This document shows positions 6,414-13,698 of a stretch of DNA of 28,768 nt, piece after piece (within the stretch, counting starts at the first letter, position 1; every line of letters starts with the position of its first letter). The stretch is taken from assembly GCF_007954625.1 (NCBI RefSeq), contig NZ_CP042422.1, positions 1-28,768 on the forward strand. The letters are read 5' to 3'. A program made the translations under genes and the position numbers. The notes below the pieces were generated by a model, which was not told where the DNA came from, made no database searches, and worked only from the letters and a program-made list of their open reading frames with translations. This DNA comes from Leuconostoc lactis (GTDB lineage Bacteria; Bacillota; Bacilli; Lactobacillales; Lactobacillaceae).

Positions 6414-6464
6414 GCGGAAAAAATATGACTGTGGTAATCCGCACTTAGGTTCTGATAGAGAACC
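6414..6464 (+). promoter_or_regulatory. Paired hairpins in the leader of the second glsB
   Basis: GCGGA...TCCGC (outer arms at about 6414 and 6442) and GGTTCT-GATAG-AGAACC (6448-6464, perfect) lie directly before the AGAAGGAG ribosome binding site of glsB2. The second stem ends at the Shine-Dalgarno, so it could protect the 5' end or modulate translation. No clear promoter was found upstream. Confidence 0.4.
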
Positions 6465-6482
6465 AGAAGGAGAGATATCATT

Positions 6483-6731
6483 ATGGGATTAATTTGGACA
6501 CTTATCGTAGGTGCAGTTATCGGTGCTATTGCAGGAGCAATTACAAGCCGCGGTGCAGCTATGGGATGGATTAGTAACATCATTGCTGGTTTAATTGGTT
6601 CTTGGTTAGGTGAAAGCCTTCTTGGATCATGGGGACCAAGCTTAGCAGGAATGGCACTTATTCCTTCAATTATTGGTGCAATTGTATTAGTCTTAATCGT
6701 ATCTTGGATTACTAGTCGCACAAATAAGTAA
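6483..6731 (+). CDS. GlsB/YeaQ/YmgE-family membrane stress protein, copy 2
   Basis: The 82-residue protein (ATG after AGAAGGAGAG) closely resembles the protein at 4339-4584: both share GWISNIIAGLIGS and WGPSLAGMA.IPSIIGA and differ mostly in the tail and the linker after the first helix. The three-helix, glycine-zipper-like membrane architecture is intact. It lies outside the asp23 operon, downstream of the DUF1345 relic. The duplication may reflect dosage or different regulation. Confidence 0.88.
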   Translation: MGLIWTLIVGAVIGAIAGAITSRGAAMGWISNIIAGLIGSWLGESLLGSWGPSLAGMALIPSIIGAIVLVLIVSWITSRTNK

Positions 6732-6803
6732 TTTATAAAAACTCACTGCGTAAAACTATAATTAACTGTTTTAGACAGAAAGTAGGTGTAGGAGAAACTT
6801 ATA

Positions 6804-6947
6804 ATGACAGAAAACAAAAATAAGGACCAAAATAAAGAAGAGCAGGTTAAGGATCAAAAGGAAAAGATTGATCCTGAGTCAACTGCCGAAAATACTAATC
6901 TTTACGAACACGATCCAAAAAACGCTGATTATAAAAAAGCTGATTAA
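6804..6947 (+). CDS. Small highly charged hydrophilic protein
   Basis: This is a 47-residue product with GTAGGAGA upstream of the ATG at 6804. The composition is extreme: almost all K, E, D, N and Q (MTENKNKDQNKEEQVKDQKE...), no hydrophobic core, and an ending NADYKKAD. Such disordered hydrophilin-like peptides occur with stress proteins. No family is recognised. It follows glsB2 by 72 bp and is followed by a terminator at 6971. Confidence 0.65.
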   Translation: MTENKNKDQNKEEQVKDQKEKIDPESTAENTNLYEHDPKNADYKKAD

Positions 6948-6970
6948 GGATTATATCAGTATTGCTACTA

Positions 6971-7008
6971 AAGCTTAAATTTGTTAGTTAACAAGTTAGG
7001 CTTTTTTA
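6971..7008 (+). terminator. Terminator after the charged small protein
   Basis: AAGCTTAAATTTGTT pairs imperfectly with AACAAGTTAGGCTT across an AGTT loop, followed by TTTTTT. Confidence 0.7.
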
Positions 7009-7043
7009 TAAACCTTTTTGCAGTAGAATAGGGGACATTTTTA

Positions 7044-7886
7044 ATGAGTTTGAATGAGTTATATGAACTAAATGATGGGCATCAGTTACCAAAAATTGGC
7101 TTGGGAACCTTTCAGATTCGAGGTTATCAAGGCGTTGACCAGATTTTAAATGCTATACAAATCGGTTACCGATTGCTTGATACGTCTACAAATTATGACA
7201 GTGAAGGTGCGGTTGGAGAAGCTATTCGTCGTTCAGGTATCCCACGCTCGCAATTTTATGTAACAACAAAACTTCCTGGTAAATATCATCATTTCGAAGA
7301 TGCTCTGAAAATCATTGAAGAATCATTGCTTCGTTTAGGATTAGACTATTTGGATCTTTATTTGATTCATTGGCCACTTCCTAAACGGGACAATTATGTG
7401 GAGGCTTGGCAAGCATTAATTGAGGCACAAAGGCGTGGACTAGTTCGTTCGATTGGTGTGTCCAACTTTGAAAAGGAACATCTGGATAAGATTATTTCAG
7501 CAACGGGGGTCACACCGGCTGTTAACCAAAATGAAATTCATCCATATTGGCCGCAGGAATCATTGGTGGCTACTAATCAAGAGTATGGTATCGTAACTGA
7601 GGCTTGGAGCCCATTAGGTCGAGGCAGTAGCGAATTAACAGAACCGTTAATTTTAAAACTAGCCGACAAATATGATAAAAATGCGGGTCAAATTATTTTG
7701 AGATGGCATATACAACGTGGTATTTTACCAGTTGCTAAAGCTACCACTCCTCATCATCAGCGACGTAACTTAGATATCTTTGATTTCACACTGACAGAGA
7801 CTGAGGTTAGCCAAATATCTGATTTGGAACGTAAAGATGGGCGTGTGGATGACCAAGATCCAAAAGAATACGAAGAATTTGTTTAA
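7044..7886 (+). CDS. Aldo/keto reductase
   Basis: The 280-residue TIM-barrel NADPH-dependent reductase has the family length and a complete catalytic tetrad: D46 (LLDTS), Y51 (NYDSEGAVG), K76 (VTTKL) and H109 (LIHWP). SIGVSNF, NQNEIHP and the C-terminal nucleotide site (VAKATTPHHQRRNLDIFDF) are present. The closest known group is the bacterial 2,5-diketo-gluconate reductase/YvgN-type enzymes, which reduce glyoxal, methylglyoxal and other aldehydes. The substrate here is not determined. It is the first of three co-directional genes (AKR, transporter, pyruvyl transferase) ending at the terminator at 10354. Confidence 0.92.
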   Translation: MSLNELYELNDGHQLPKIGLGTFQIRGYQGVDQILNAIQIGYRLLDTSTNYDSEGAVGEAIRRSGIPRSQFYVTTKLPGKYHHFEDALKIIEESLLRLGLDYLDLYLIHWPLPKRDNYVEAWQALIEAQRRGLVRSIGVSNFEKEHLDKIISATGVTPAVNQNEIHPYWPQESLVATNQEYGIVTEAWSPLGRGSSELTEPLILKLADKYDKNAGQIILRWHIQRGILPVAKATTPHHQRRNLDIFDFTLTETEVSQISDLERKDGRVDDQDPKEYEEFV

Positions 7887-7938
7887 GTGATTTATGGTTT
7901 TCTCACTTTTAAAATTTTTACAAAGGAATATTAAAAGT

Positions 7939-9312
7939 ATGAAAAATAAATCAAAAAAAGTTAAGCTGGATTTTCTGCATTACTGTGTTTACGTTATATC
8001 ATTAGGCGGATTTCTATTTGGCTACGATACTGGTGTGATTAACGGTGCACTGGCATTCATGAGCCGTCCGGACCAACTGAATTTAACACCGACCTTACAA
8101 GGAGTTGTGTCCAGTTCATTGGTTATTGGTGCTTGTTTTGGGGCACTGGGATGTGGTCGAGTTGCTGATAAAATTGGTCGCCGTAAAACGCTACGAATCA
8201 TTGCAATCGTATTTACAATAGCTACGGTGCTTTGCGCTGTTGCCATGAACTTTTGGCTTATGTCACTTTTTCGATTTGTATTAGGTTTAGCAGTCGGTGC
8301 TGCATCAAGTTTGTCACCAATGTATTTAGCAGAAATTTCACCGGAAAATTTAAGAAGCGCCAATGTCAACAAAAACGCTATTTTTATTGTACTTGGTCAG
8401 TTATGTGCTTTCATTGTAAATGCAATATTAGGAAACATCTGGGGCCATTGGGGTCCAATTTGGCGTGTTATGGTGATTTTTGGTGCGGTTCCATCAATTA
8501 TTCTGTGGGTAAACTCGTTTCGTATCAGCGGTAGTCCGCAATGGTTACTCTTAAAGCATCGTTTTAACCGAGCTCGAAAAATATTTCGTCGATTGGGATT
8601 TGAAAATACTAACCAGCTTATCAAATCTCAAAGTGATCAATCTAGTGATCAAAACGATAATGAATTTAATTGGTCAATAGCATTAAAAAATAAAAAATTG
8701 TTTTATTTGTTAGTGACAGGAATTGTGATTGCTCTGATTCAGCAAATCTCAGGTGTAAACACCGTGATGTATTACGGTACAATTTTACTTGAAAAAGTTG
8801 GTATGGGTGAAAGTGGCTCCTTGTACGCCAATGTGTTAATTGGTGTCGTTTCTGTTATTGCTAGTATATTTGGTACTCGAATGATAGAACATGCCAATCA
8901 TCATCGCATGTTGATTATTGGTCTGCTTGGTAACGTTGTTTTTATGGCGCTACTTGGAACTATTATGAAATCTAGTGTTTTTTCTCAAGGAATAACTAAT
9001 GCTTTGGTGCTTGTCAGTTTAACGTTGTTTTTGGCTAATCATCAAGGTATTGTAAGTCCTGTTACATGGCTCTTGTTAGCCGAAATGTTTCCTGGAAAGG
9101 TTAAGGCGCAATTTATGTCCGTAGCCACAGCAACAACTTGGATAACCAACTTCGTCATTAGTTTAATCTATCCCCAGTTAGTTGCTATTCTTGGAACAGC
9201 ATTGGTATTTTTCGTTTTTGCTATGTCAAATGGATTAAGTATTGTGTTAGCAAGTCTGTTTGTCAATAGTAAAAAAATGGCAAAGGCTTATGATACAGCT
9301 AGTCTATCATAG
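7939..9312 (+). CDS. MFS sugar/proton symporter (sugar porter family)
   Basis: The protein has 457 residues from the ATG at 7939 (AAAGGA upstream); a frame start at 7894 would add an unlikely 15 residues. It has twelve predicted helices. Sugar porter signatures are GGFLFGYDTGVINGAL in helix 1, GRVADKIGRRKTL between helices 2 and 3, the helix-5 region, and QQISGVNTVMYYG in helix 7. The nearest characterised groups are the myo-inositol, xylose and arabinose symporters (IolT/XylE/AraE). PESPRWL is altered to SGSPQWLL and the C-terminal PETKG-like motif is not obvious, so the sugar cannot be assigned. It follows the AKR gene by 52 bp. Confidence 0.88.
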   Translation: MKNKSKKVKLDFLHYCVYVISLGGFLFGYDTGVINGALAFMSRPDQLNLTPTLQGVVSSSLVIGACFGALGCGRVADKIGRRKTLRIIAIVFTIATVLCAVAMNFWLMSLFRFVLGLAVGAASSLSPMYLAEISPENLRSANVNKNAIFIVLGQLCAFIVNAILGNIWGHWGPIWRVMVIFGAVPSIILWVNSFRISGSPQWLLLKHRFNRARKIFRRLGFENTNQLIKSQSDQSSDQNDNEFNWSIALKNKKLFYLLVTGIVIALIQQISGVNTVMYYGTILLEKVGMGESGSLYANVLIGVVSVIASIFGTRMIEHANHHRMLIIGLLGNVVFMALLGTIMKSSVFSQGITNALVLVSLTLFLANHQGIVSPVTWLLLAEMFPGKVKAQFMSVATATTWITNFVISLIYPQLVAILGTALVFFVFAMSNGLSIVLASLFVNSKKMAKAYDTASLS

Positions 9313-9334
9313 CCTCCAAAAAGGAGTGTAGTTA

Positions 9335-10354
9335 ATGGCTAATTTTTACATTGATACGGCAGAAGTCGTTCATGAAATTCCACAAAATGATCGTCCAAAA
9401 TTTTATATGTTTGGTGTACCACGTTATACAAATATGGGTGATCAGGCAGTATCATTGGCTGAAAGAAAATATATTGAGAACGAATTTCCAAATTATCAGT
9501 ATATTGAAATTATTGAGGAAGACGGTGATGAGGCGATACCTGTTGTCCAAGAAAATTTGCGTAAAGATGATATTATTGCGTTTACTGGTGGTGGCAATAT
9601 GGGTAATTTGTATCACAACCACGAAGAGGCAAGGCGTAAAGTATTTTCGACATTTGTTAACAACCTTACGATCTCATTTCCCCAATCAATTCATTTTGAG
9701 GATAATGAAGATGGTGAGATTGAAAAAAGAATAAGTCAGGCAGCTTATAGCAAGAACCCAAATCTTGTTCTTGTAGCTCGCGACGCACAAAGCTTTCATC
9801 GTATGCTTACGACTTTTGACAATAAAGTTATTTTCACGCCGGACATGGTATTATACATGAACTCGGTGGACTGGAAATTTGAACGTAATGGGGCTTTGTT
9901 TGTTTTGCGTCATGATTCAGAGAAGGTTGTCAAACAAACCACCATTGATAAAATAAAAGAAATACTCGGTGGGGACAGACCAGTGGAACGTGTTGATACC
10001 GTATTAGATGAACCAAAAGAGATTACGCCAATCACACGTGACACTTTGTTTGAGCAACAGCTGGAGTTGTTTTCACACCAAGAAATTATTATCACAGACC
10101 GTTGGCATGCTATGGTTTTCTCTGTCCTCACTGGGACACCATGCTTGCTTTTTGGAAATAGTTATGGAAAAGGGAAGCACGCGTACTTTGATTGGTTAGA
10201 GCATGTGAATTGGATTGATTACACAGATGAAACCGATATCGATCGAATTGAAAGTATTTTAAAGGAACTGATGAAGCAGGAACGTCATGATTATAATGTG
10301 AAAAAAGACTTCCAACAACTCCATGACATTATTGAAGAAAATATATCTAAGTAA
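9335..10354 (+). CDS. Polysaccharide pyruvyl transferase-family protein
   Basis: The 339-residue protein of the pyruvyl transferase (CsaB/EpsI/EpsO-like) fold starts after AAAAAGGAGT. It has the GDQA motif near the start (YTNMGDQAVSLAE), TGGGNMGNLY, SFPQSIHF, VARDAQS and the C-terminal acceptor domain (IITDRWHAMVFSVLTGTPCL). Family members transfer pyruvate from phosphoenolpyruvate to sugar residues of exopolysaccharide or secondary wall polymers in the cytoplasm. No other polysaccharide genes are adjacent, so a solo enzyme acting on a host-encoded polymer is the simplest reading. A perfect terminator follows immediately. Confidence 0.88.
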   Translation: MANFYIDTAEVVHEIPQNDRPKFYMFGVPRYTNMGDQAVSLAERKYIENEFPNYQYIEIIEEDGDEAIPVVQENLRKDDIIAFTGGGNMGNLYHNHEEARRKVFSTFVNNLTISFPQSIHFEDNEDGEIEKRISQAAYSKNPNLVLVARDAQSFHRMLTTFDNKVIFTPDMVLYMNSVDWKFERNGALFVLRHDSEKVVKQTTIDKIKEILGGDRPVERVDTVLDEPKEITPITRDTLFEQQLELFSHQEIIITDRWHAMVFSVLTGTPCLLFGNSYGKGKHAYFDWLEHVNWIDYTDETDIDRIESILKELMKQERHDYNVKKDFQQLHDIIEENISK

Positions 10355-10387
10355 GAAAAAGACATAACTTGCGTTATGTCTTTTTCT
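10354..10387. terminator. Bidirectional terminator at the end of the stress cassette
   Basis: AGAAAAAGACATAAC and GTTATGTCTTTTTCT form a perfect 15-bp stem with a 4-base loop. A/T tracts on both sides fit both the pyruvyl transferase transcript and the minus-strand remnant at 10395. Confidence 0.93.
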
Positions 10388-10394
10388 ATTCAAT

Positions 10395-10571
10395 TTAATT
10401 TTTTATAAAGAATATTTTGTGTGTTAAATCAACAATAGGACCTTGCAAAAATAGTGAAGCTACAAGTCCGATACCAACCCCAAACCATTGGTCATTAATA
10501 TAAAAAGCTAGAACCAGAATGGACAAAAGAAGCATATGAGCGATGAGTTGTGCTTTAGTTGCATTTCCATG
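10395..10571 (-). pseudogene. C-terminal stub of an unknown membrane protein cut by an IS
   Basis: On the minus strand a frame enters from the IS boundary at 10571 and runs about 58 codons to a stop at 10395. It includes HMLLLSILVLAFYIND, QWFGVGIGLVASLFLQGPIV and DLTHKIFFIKN. Two membrane helices are evident. There is no start codon with a ribosome site, so the 5' part has been lost at the IS end. It is the mirror of the gene stub at 2581, so both edges of the cassette are gene fragments. Confidence 0.65.
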
Positions 10572-10979
10572 TGCTCATAAATCAATAAATTGGACTATTT
10601 TTATTCAGTTAATTAGGCGACATTTGATATAGGATTGCGATTATAAAAATTGATATACCAACCAACGGCTGCTTGGACTTCAGTTGATGTTTGCTATGCC
10701 TTCAAATAAACTTCTTCACGCTTCTCTAGGTGCTTGACGTCTTTAAAAGTCTTTGACTGACCCTTGATCATGATTGGGGTAGCTTGTTTAAGCCAAATAG
10801 CAATAGAATCTTTTGAAGGCCCAAATACCTTTGCTAATGATTTAAGTTAACGTCCTTCTTGGTGAAGTTTAACCAATGAATCTTTGAAATATTGTGAATA
10901 ACGAATTGACATAAAAATACTCCTATACTTTCATTTTACGGACTGAATAAAAATAGTCCATTTTTTTAGTATAAGAGCA
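10572..10979 (-). mobile_element. 408-bp internally deleted IS3-family element (mini-IS)
   Basis: Both ends are present: about 38-bp terminal inverted repeats starting TGCTC, then 14 less conserved bases, then TGGACTATTTTTATTCAGT. The element on the minus strand starts with an OrfA-like frame (MSIRYSQYFKDSLVKLHQEG, interrupted by a stop codon right after EGR). After about 75 codons it jumps to the last 30 codons of OrfB (EVQAAVGWYINFYNRN). The DDE domain is gone, so it could only move if supplied in trans. The right end is identical in layout to the remnants at 1-133 and 2503-2580. No matching target duplication flanks it (CATG versus AACT), which suggests recombination after insertion. Confidence 0.85.
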
Positions 10980-11106
10980 AACTGTAGTGTAGTTAAAGTG
11001 ATGTTTTGTTTTTAAATATGCTGTTCCCTTAATCTTAACATACCAATAGTTTAACAGCGAATATGATTGATCAACCATTTGTCATCGGAAGTATTCTAGC
11101 AAAATC

Positions 11107-12639
11107 TTACATTTTCATTCCCATTTTTTCGTACGACTCCATACCTGCCATCCAAAGATTAGATAACTCAATACCACGCTCCTCAGCTAACGCATTCATT
11201 AAAGTATTCATATCCATTAACTGATACTTCTGATGCGGCTTTTTTGGATCTACTATCTCTATTTGTGCCATCATACCGCCATCTTCATGTTCTAAAATAT
11301 GGCAATGATACATATAAATACCAGGTAAATCAAACTTAACTAGTATTCGAACAGTTTCCCCTGGGTTAACTCCAATGGTGTCTTTGAAACCGTTCTCATT
11401 TGGATATGGATCTTTTCCATTACGTGTTAGTACTAAAAAGCGAGTGCCGTGTATGTGAAATGGGTGAACCATTCCCGGTTTTTCGTTACTATTCGTGACA
11501 TCCCAATACTGATACTCTCCAACTATTTGCTCGGCATCAATGCGTTCCATAGCAAATTTCTTGTCATCTATGGCAACACTTTCATCCATTCCTTGCATGA
11601 CGACATGTCGAATGGGTAATGACGTTTCAACTGCCGGTTTCTTTAAATTAATTAAATGATCGGGAATCTTTGTAGTATCTTTTGCGAAATTGTGAATGCG
11701 GAACTTTAATAGTGGCACTTGATCAGTATATAAGGTTACCTCATCACCTTCATGATATTGGCTAAAATCAATAATGACTTCTGCACGTTCAGCACAGCTC
11801 AACATTAAACCTGTCAGCTTGATTGGCTTGGGTAATAGAGAACAATCTCCCGCAATCTGATCAAATGGCAAATCATCGGAAAAATGCAAACGCCATTCCC
11901 GACGGTTAGCACCATTTAGAAAACGTAACCTTATTTTTTGTGTTGTGACATCGAAGTATGGGTTGACTGTTCCATTGATAACAGCCGTGGGACCTGCAAC
12001 ACCATCAGGATCATAATCGGCACGATAATCAAACTGATTATCTTTGTGAAAATGTCTATCTTGTAAAATAATTGGAATATCATCTACTCCATAATTTCTT
12101 GGTATTGATAATTGAGATTCATGCTCATCTTGAACAATAACCATTGTAGCTAATCCTTGCCACACCTGTTCTGCTGTGGATGGACATGGGTGAGCATGCA
12201 ACCATAATGTCGCAGCGGGCTGATTCAACGTAAAATTAATATGTTTGATTTCCCCTGGGTAAACAGGCGCGTGACAACCCCCATCAACATAAGGGCCACT
12301 AACATCAGCTCCATGCCAATGAAAAGTAGTTAATTCTGGCAGGTCATTTTTCAAAGTGATATGATTTTTTTGACCGCGGTGAAATATAATAGTCTTACCT
12401 AAAAAATTAGCATTATAACCCCATGTCTGTGTCTTTTCCCCTGGCAATATTTGCGATTTCCCTGATTTTGCAGTGACGGTATAGTAGATATCATTTTTAG
12501 ACTCTCTATCTGCTTTTAAAATAGGTGGTATATTTAAAGGCATTTCCGGGGCATTATTTACTATGAGAGGTACATATCCGCCATCATGTAGATCAAAAGC
12601 TGGCTCATCAAAGAAATATTTTTTATTGGACTGTTCCAT
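11107..12639 (-). CDS. Multicopper oxidase (laccase / CotA-like)
   Basis: The 510-residue three-cupredoxin enzyme has all copper ligands visible: HWHG (H107, H109), LHAHP (H148, H150), HPFHIHG (392-398) and YHCHILEHEDGGM (H445, C446, H447, H451, axial M456). There is no signal peptide or Tat motif, so it should be cytosolic, as for the CotA-like laccases of Lactobacillus and Pediococcus. Those oxidise phenols and have been reported to degrade biogenic amines. Cuprous-ion oxidation or metal tolerance is the alternative role. The C-terminus ends KMGMKM, a methionine-rich tail that could bind Cu(I). GAGGAAAA precedes the ATG. The gene is alone on its strand between the mini-IS and a gene remnant. 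No copper regulator gene is nearby. Confidence 0.92.
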   Translation of the reverse strand: MEQSNKKYFFDEPAFDLHDGGYVPLIVNNAPEMPLNIPPILKADRESKNDIYYTVTAKSGKSQILPGEKTQTWGYNANFLGKTIIFHRGQKNHITLKNDLPELTTFHWHGADVSGPYVDGGCHAPVYPGEIKHINFTLNQPAATLWLHAHPCPSTAEQVWQGLATMVIVQDEHESQLSIPRNYGVDDIPIILQDRHFHKDNQFDYRADYDPDGVAGPTAVINGTVNPYFDVTTQKIRLRFLNGANRREWRLHFSDDLPFDQIAGDCSLLPKPIKLTGLMLSCAERAEVIIDFSQYHEGDEVTLYTDQVPLLKFRIHNFAKDTTKIPDHLINLKKPAVETSLPIRHVVMQGMDESVAIDDKKFAMERIDAEQIVGEYQYWDVTNSNEKPGMVHPFHIHGTRFLVLTRNGKDPYPNENGFKDTIGVNPGETVRILVKFDLPGIYMYHCHILEHEDGGMMAQIEIVDPKKPHQKYQLMDMNTLMNALAEERGIELSNLWMAGMESYEKMGMKM

Positions 12640-12705
12640 TTTAATTTTCCTCTATATTTTTAGCAGTGTACTTACTGAAAATTGAAATTACAGGATATGA
12701 ATGAT

Positions 12706-12780
12706 CACTCTTCATCTCAGATTCTAGCACTTTTTAGTAATTATGAATAATATTAGCATTCTGAAGAGTGTAATTATCTT
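12706..12780. promoter_or_regulatory. Inverted repeat upstream of the multicopper oxidase
   Basis: CACTCTTCA (12706-12714) and TGAAGAGTG (12772-12780) are perfect inverted copies 57 bp apart in the upstream region of the oxidase. They could be two half-sites for a regulator. No CopY-type TACANNTGTA box was found. The rest of 12640-12881 shows no reading frame or strong promoter that I can support. Confidence 0.3.
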
Positions 12781-12881
12781 AACTATTTAATCATGTTACG
12801 CTCATAGTCGATATTATGAAAAGCTATTTAAGTAACTATAAAAAGTTATCTAATTCAGAGTGCAACAAAATTAGCGGATGA

Positions 12882-13016
12882 CATTGGATTGGCGACGTTT
12901 TAGGGGTAATTGGACATGTATACCATCCAGCCGACCCTCAAAAGGTTCTAGATCAATTGAATGGCAAGACGCAACCTAAACCTGGACACCAATATAGTCC
13001 ATATGGGTATTACTAA
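12882..13016 (+). pseudogene. C-terminal remnant of an unrecognised protein
   Basis: A 44-codon frame without a start codon (HWIGDVLGVIGHVYHPADPQ... to QYSPYGYY, stop at 13014) is bounded upstream by a stop codon and downstream, after about 35 bp, by a strong terminator. The hydrophobic start and the proline/tyrosine-rich tail resemble the end of a small secreted protein. I cannot name a family. It is likely the 3' end of a gene deleted during plasmid rearrangement. Confidence 0.4.
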
Positions 13017-13052
13017 TTTAACGAATTACCATAATGTAGCTTATGCCAATTT

Positions 13053-13093
13053 AAAAGCGCCAAACCTTAATTTCATAGGGTTTGGCGCTTTTT
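13053..13093 (+). terminator. Strong terminator after the remnant
   Basis: AAAGCGCCAAACC and GGTTTGGCGCTTT form a perfect 13-bp GC-rich stem with a loop of about 13 bases, followed by TTTTT. Confidence 0.9.
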
Positions 13094-13180
13094 CTGTGAT
13101 CTGTTCTTGTGAATTGAGCTTAAAATAATTGGTCTAGCTCTCATAATCCCTACAACTAGCCTTTTGTTATTTGTGAAATT

Positions 13181-13438
13181 TTAGTCCGTGAGCGGTTTAT
13201 GAGACGGCTGTTTGTGCTTTTTGCGGAGGCGTAAACGGACCACTAATTTGTGTTGGGCGACTTCTTTGTCAGACAACGTTAACTTCTCATCAATTGAGAA
13301 AGAGGTCGTTTTGTAATTTTTGGCCAGGACAACCGCATAAACAGCCTGGTCAATCTGTTCACTTTGTTCTGGTGTTAAGGAAAACGTTAATGTGGTTAAG
13401 CTGACATCAGCTTGCCCCGCGCGGGTAGCGTTCTGCAT
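13181..13438 (-). CDS. Small protein divergent from the relaxase, possible mobilisation accessory
   Basis: It has 85 residues from the ATG at 13438 (GGGAG just upstream); the frame can extend ten codons to a TTG at 13468 without a good site. The N-terminal half is Q/T/L-rich (ADVSLTTLTFSLTPEQSEQI), the middle resembles an alpha/beta fold, and the last 20 residues are basic (RLRLRKKHKQPSHK), consistent with nucleic-acid binding. It reads away from the oriT region, the position of accessory MobC-type genes in some small plasmids, but I see no ribbon-helix-helix motif and do not recognise the family. A degenerate copy of codons encoding AD/GVSLTT occurs at the window end (28731-28768). Confidence 0.6.
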   Translation of the reverse strand: MQNATRAGQADVSLTTLTFSLTPEQSEQIDQAVYAVVLAKNYKTTSFSIDEKLTLSDKEVAQHKLVVRLRLRKKHKQPSHKPLTD

Positions 13439-13468
13439 GACATGCTCCCGCTGAAGGTGATCCTGCAA

Positions 13469-13665
13469 TGATAAATTGCCCCGTCACGGCGTGACCCGCC
13501 GGAGGTTTTTCTAGCCGGATAATAGGCGCTAAAAAATAGCAGTTTCCCCAGTAGGAAGGGGAAACGCTACTGTCATCGCTTGTCGATGACGTGCCTCGCA
13601 GAGCCTGTCCAAAATATTATTTTGGTATAACAGGCTATACCAGATTTTTAACGGTGTTATACTGG
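13469..13665. other. oriT: Origin of transfer (oriT) region with four inverted repeats and a putative nic site
   Basis: The gap between the divergent genes is packed with palindromes. These are GTCACG-G-CGTGAC (13483-13495), TAGCAGTTTCCCC/GGGGAAACGCTA (13537-13569), GTCATCG-CTTGT-CGATGAC (13572-13590) and GTATA-ACAGGC-TATAC (13625-13640). Next to the relaxase gene is ACGGTGTTATACTGG (13651-13665). This matches the nick region of pMV158 (GTGTG/TTATACTTT), placing a likely nic between 13656 and 13657, immediately 5' of the relaxase gene as in MobV plasmids. Assignment is by similarity to a remembered site. Confidence 0.72.
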
Positions 13666-13698
13666 TCTTGGAAAACCCTTTTTGAGGAGGCATTTTTG

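Noticed and set aside
7894..7938. Extended MFS transporter start at 7894
   Set aside because: The extra residues lack a ribosome site and are not typical of the family; the ATG at 7939 has AAAGGA upstream.
8022..8372. Minus-strand frame of 116 codons inside the transporter gene
   Set aside because: It is a shadow of the transporter coding sequence with no ribosome site or family resemblance; the same applies to the other frames overlapping clear genes.
12640..12720. Copper-responsive CopY operator before the multicopper oxidase
   Set aside because: No TACANNTGTA-type site is present in the upstream sequence.
13591..13698. N-terminal extension of the relaxase from 13591
   Set aside because: It would translate the oriT palindromes and nick site; GAGGAGG and the conserved MAHLKKNTRG start point to 13699.
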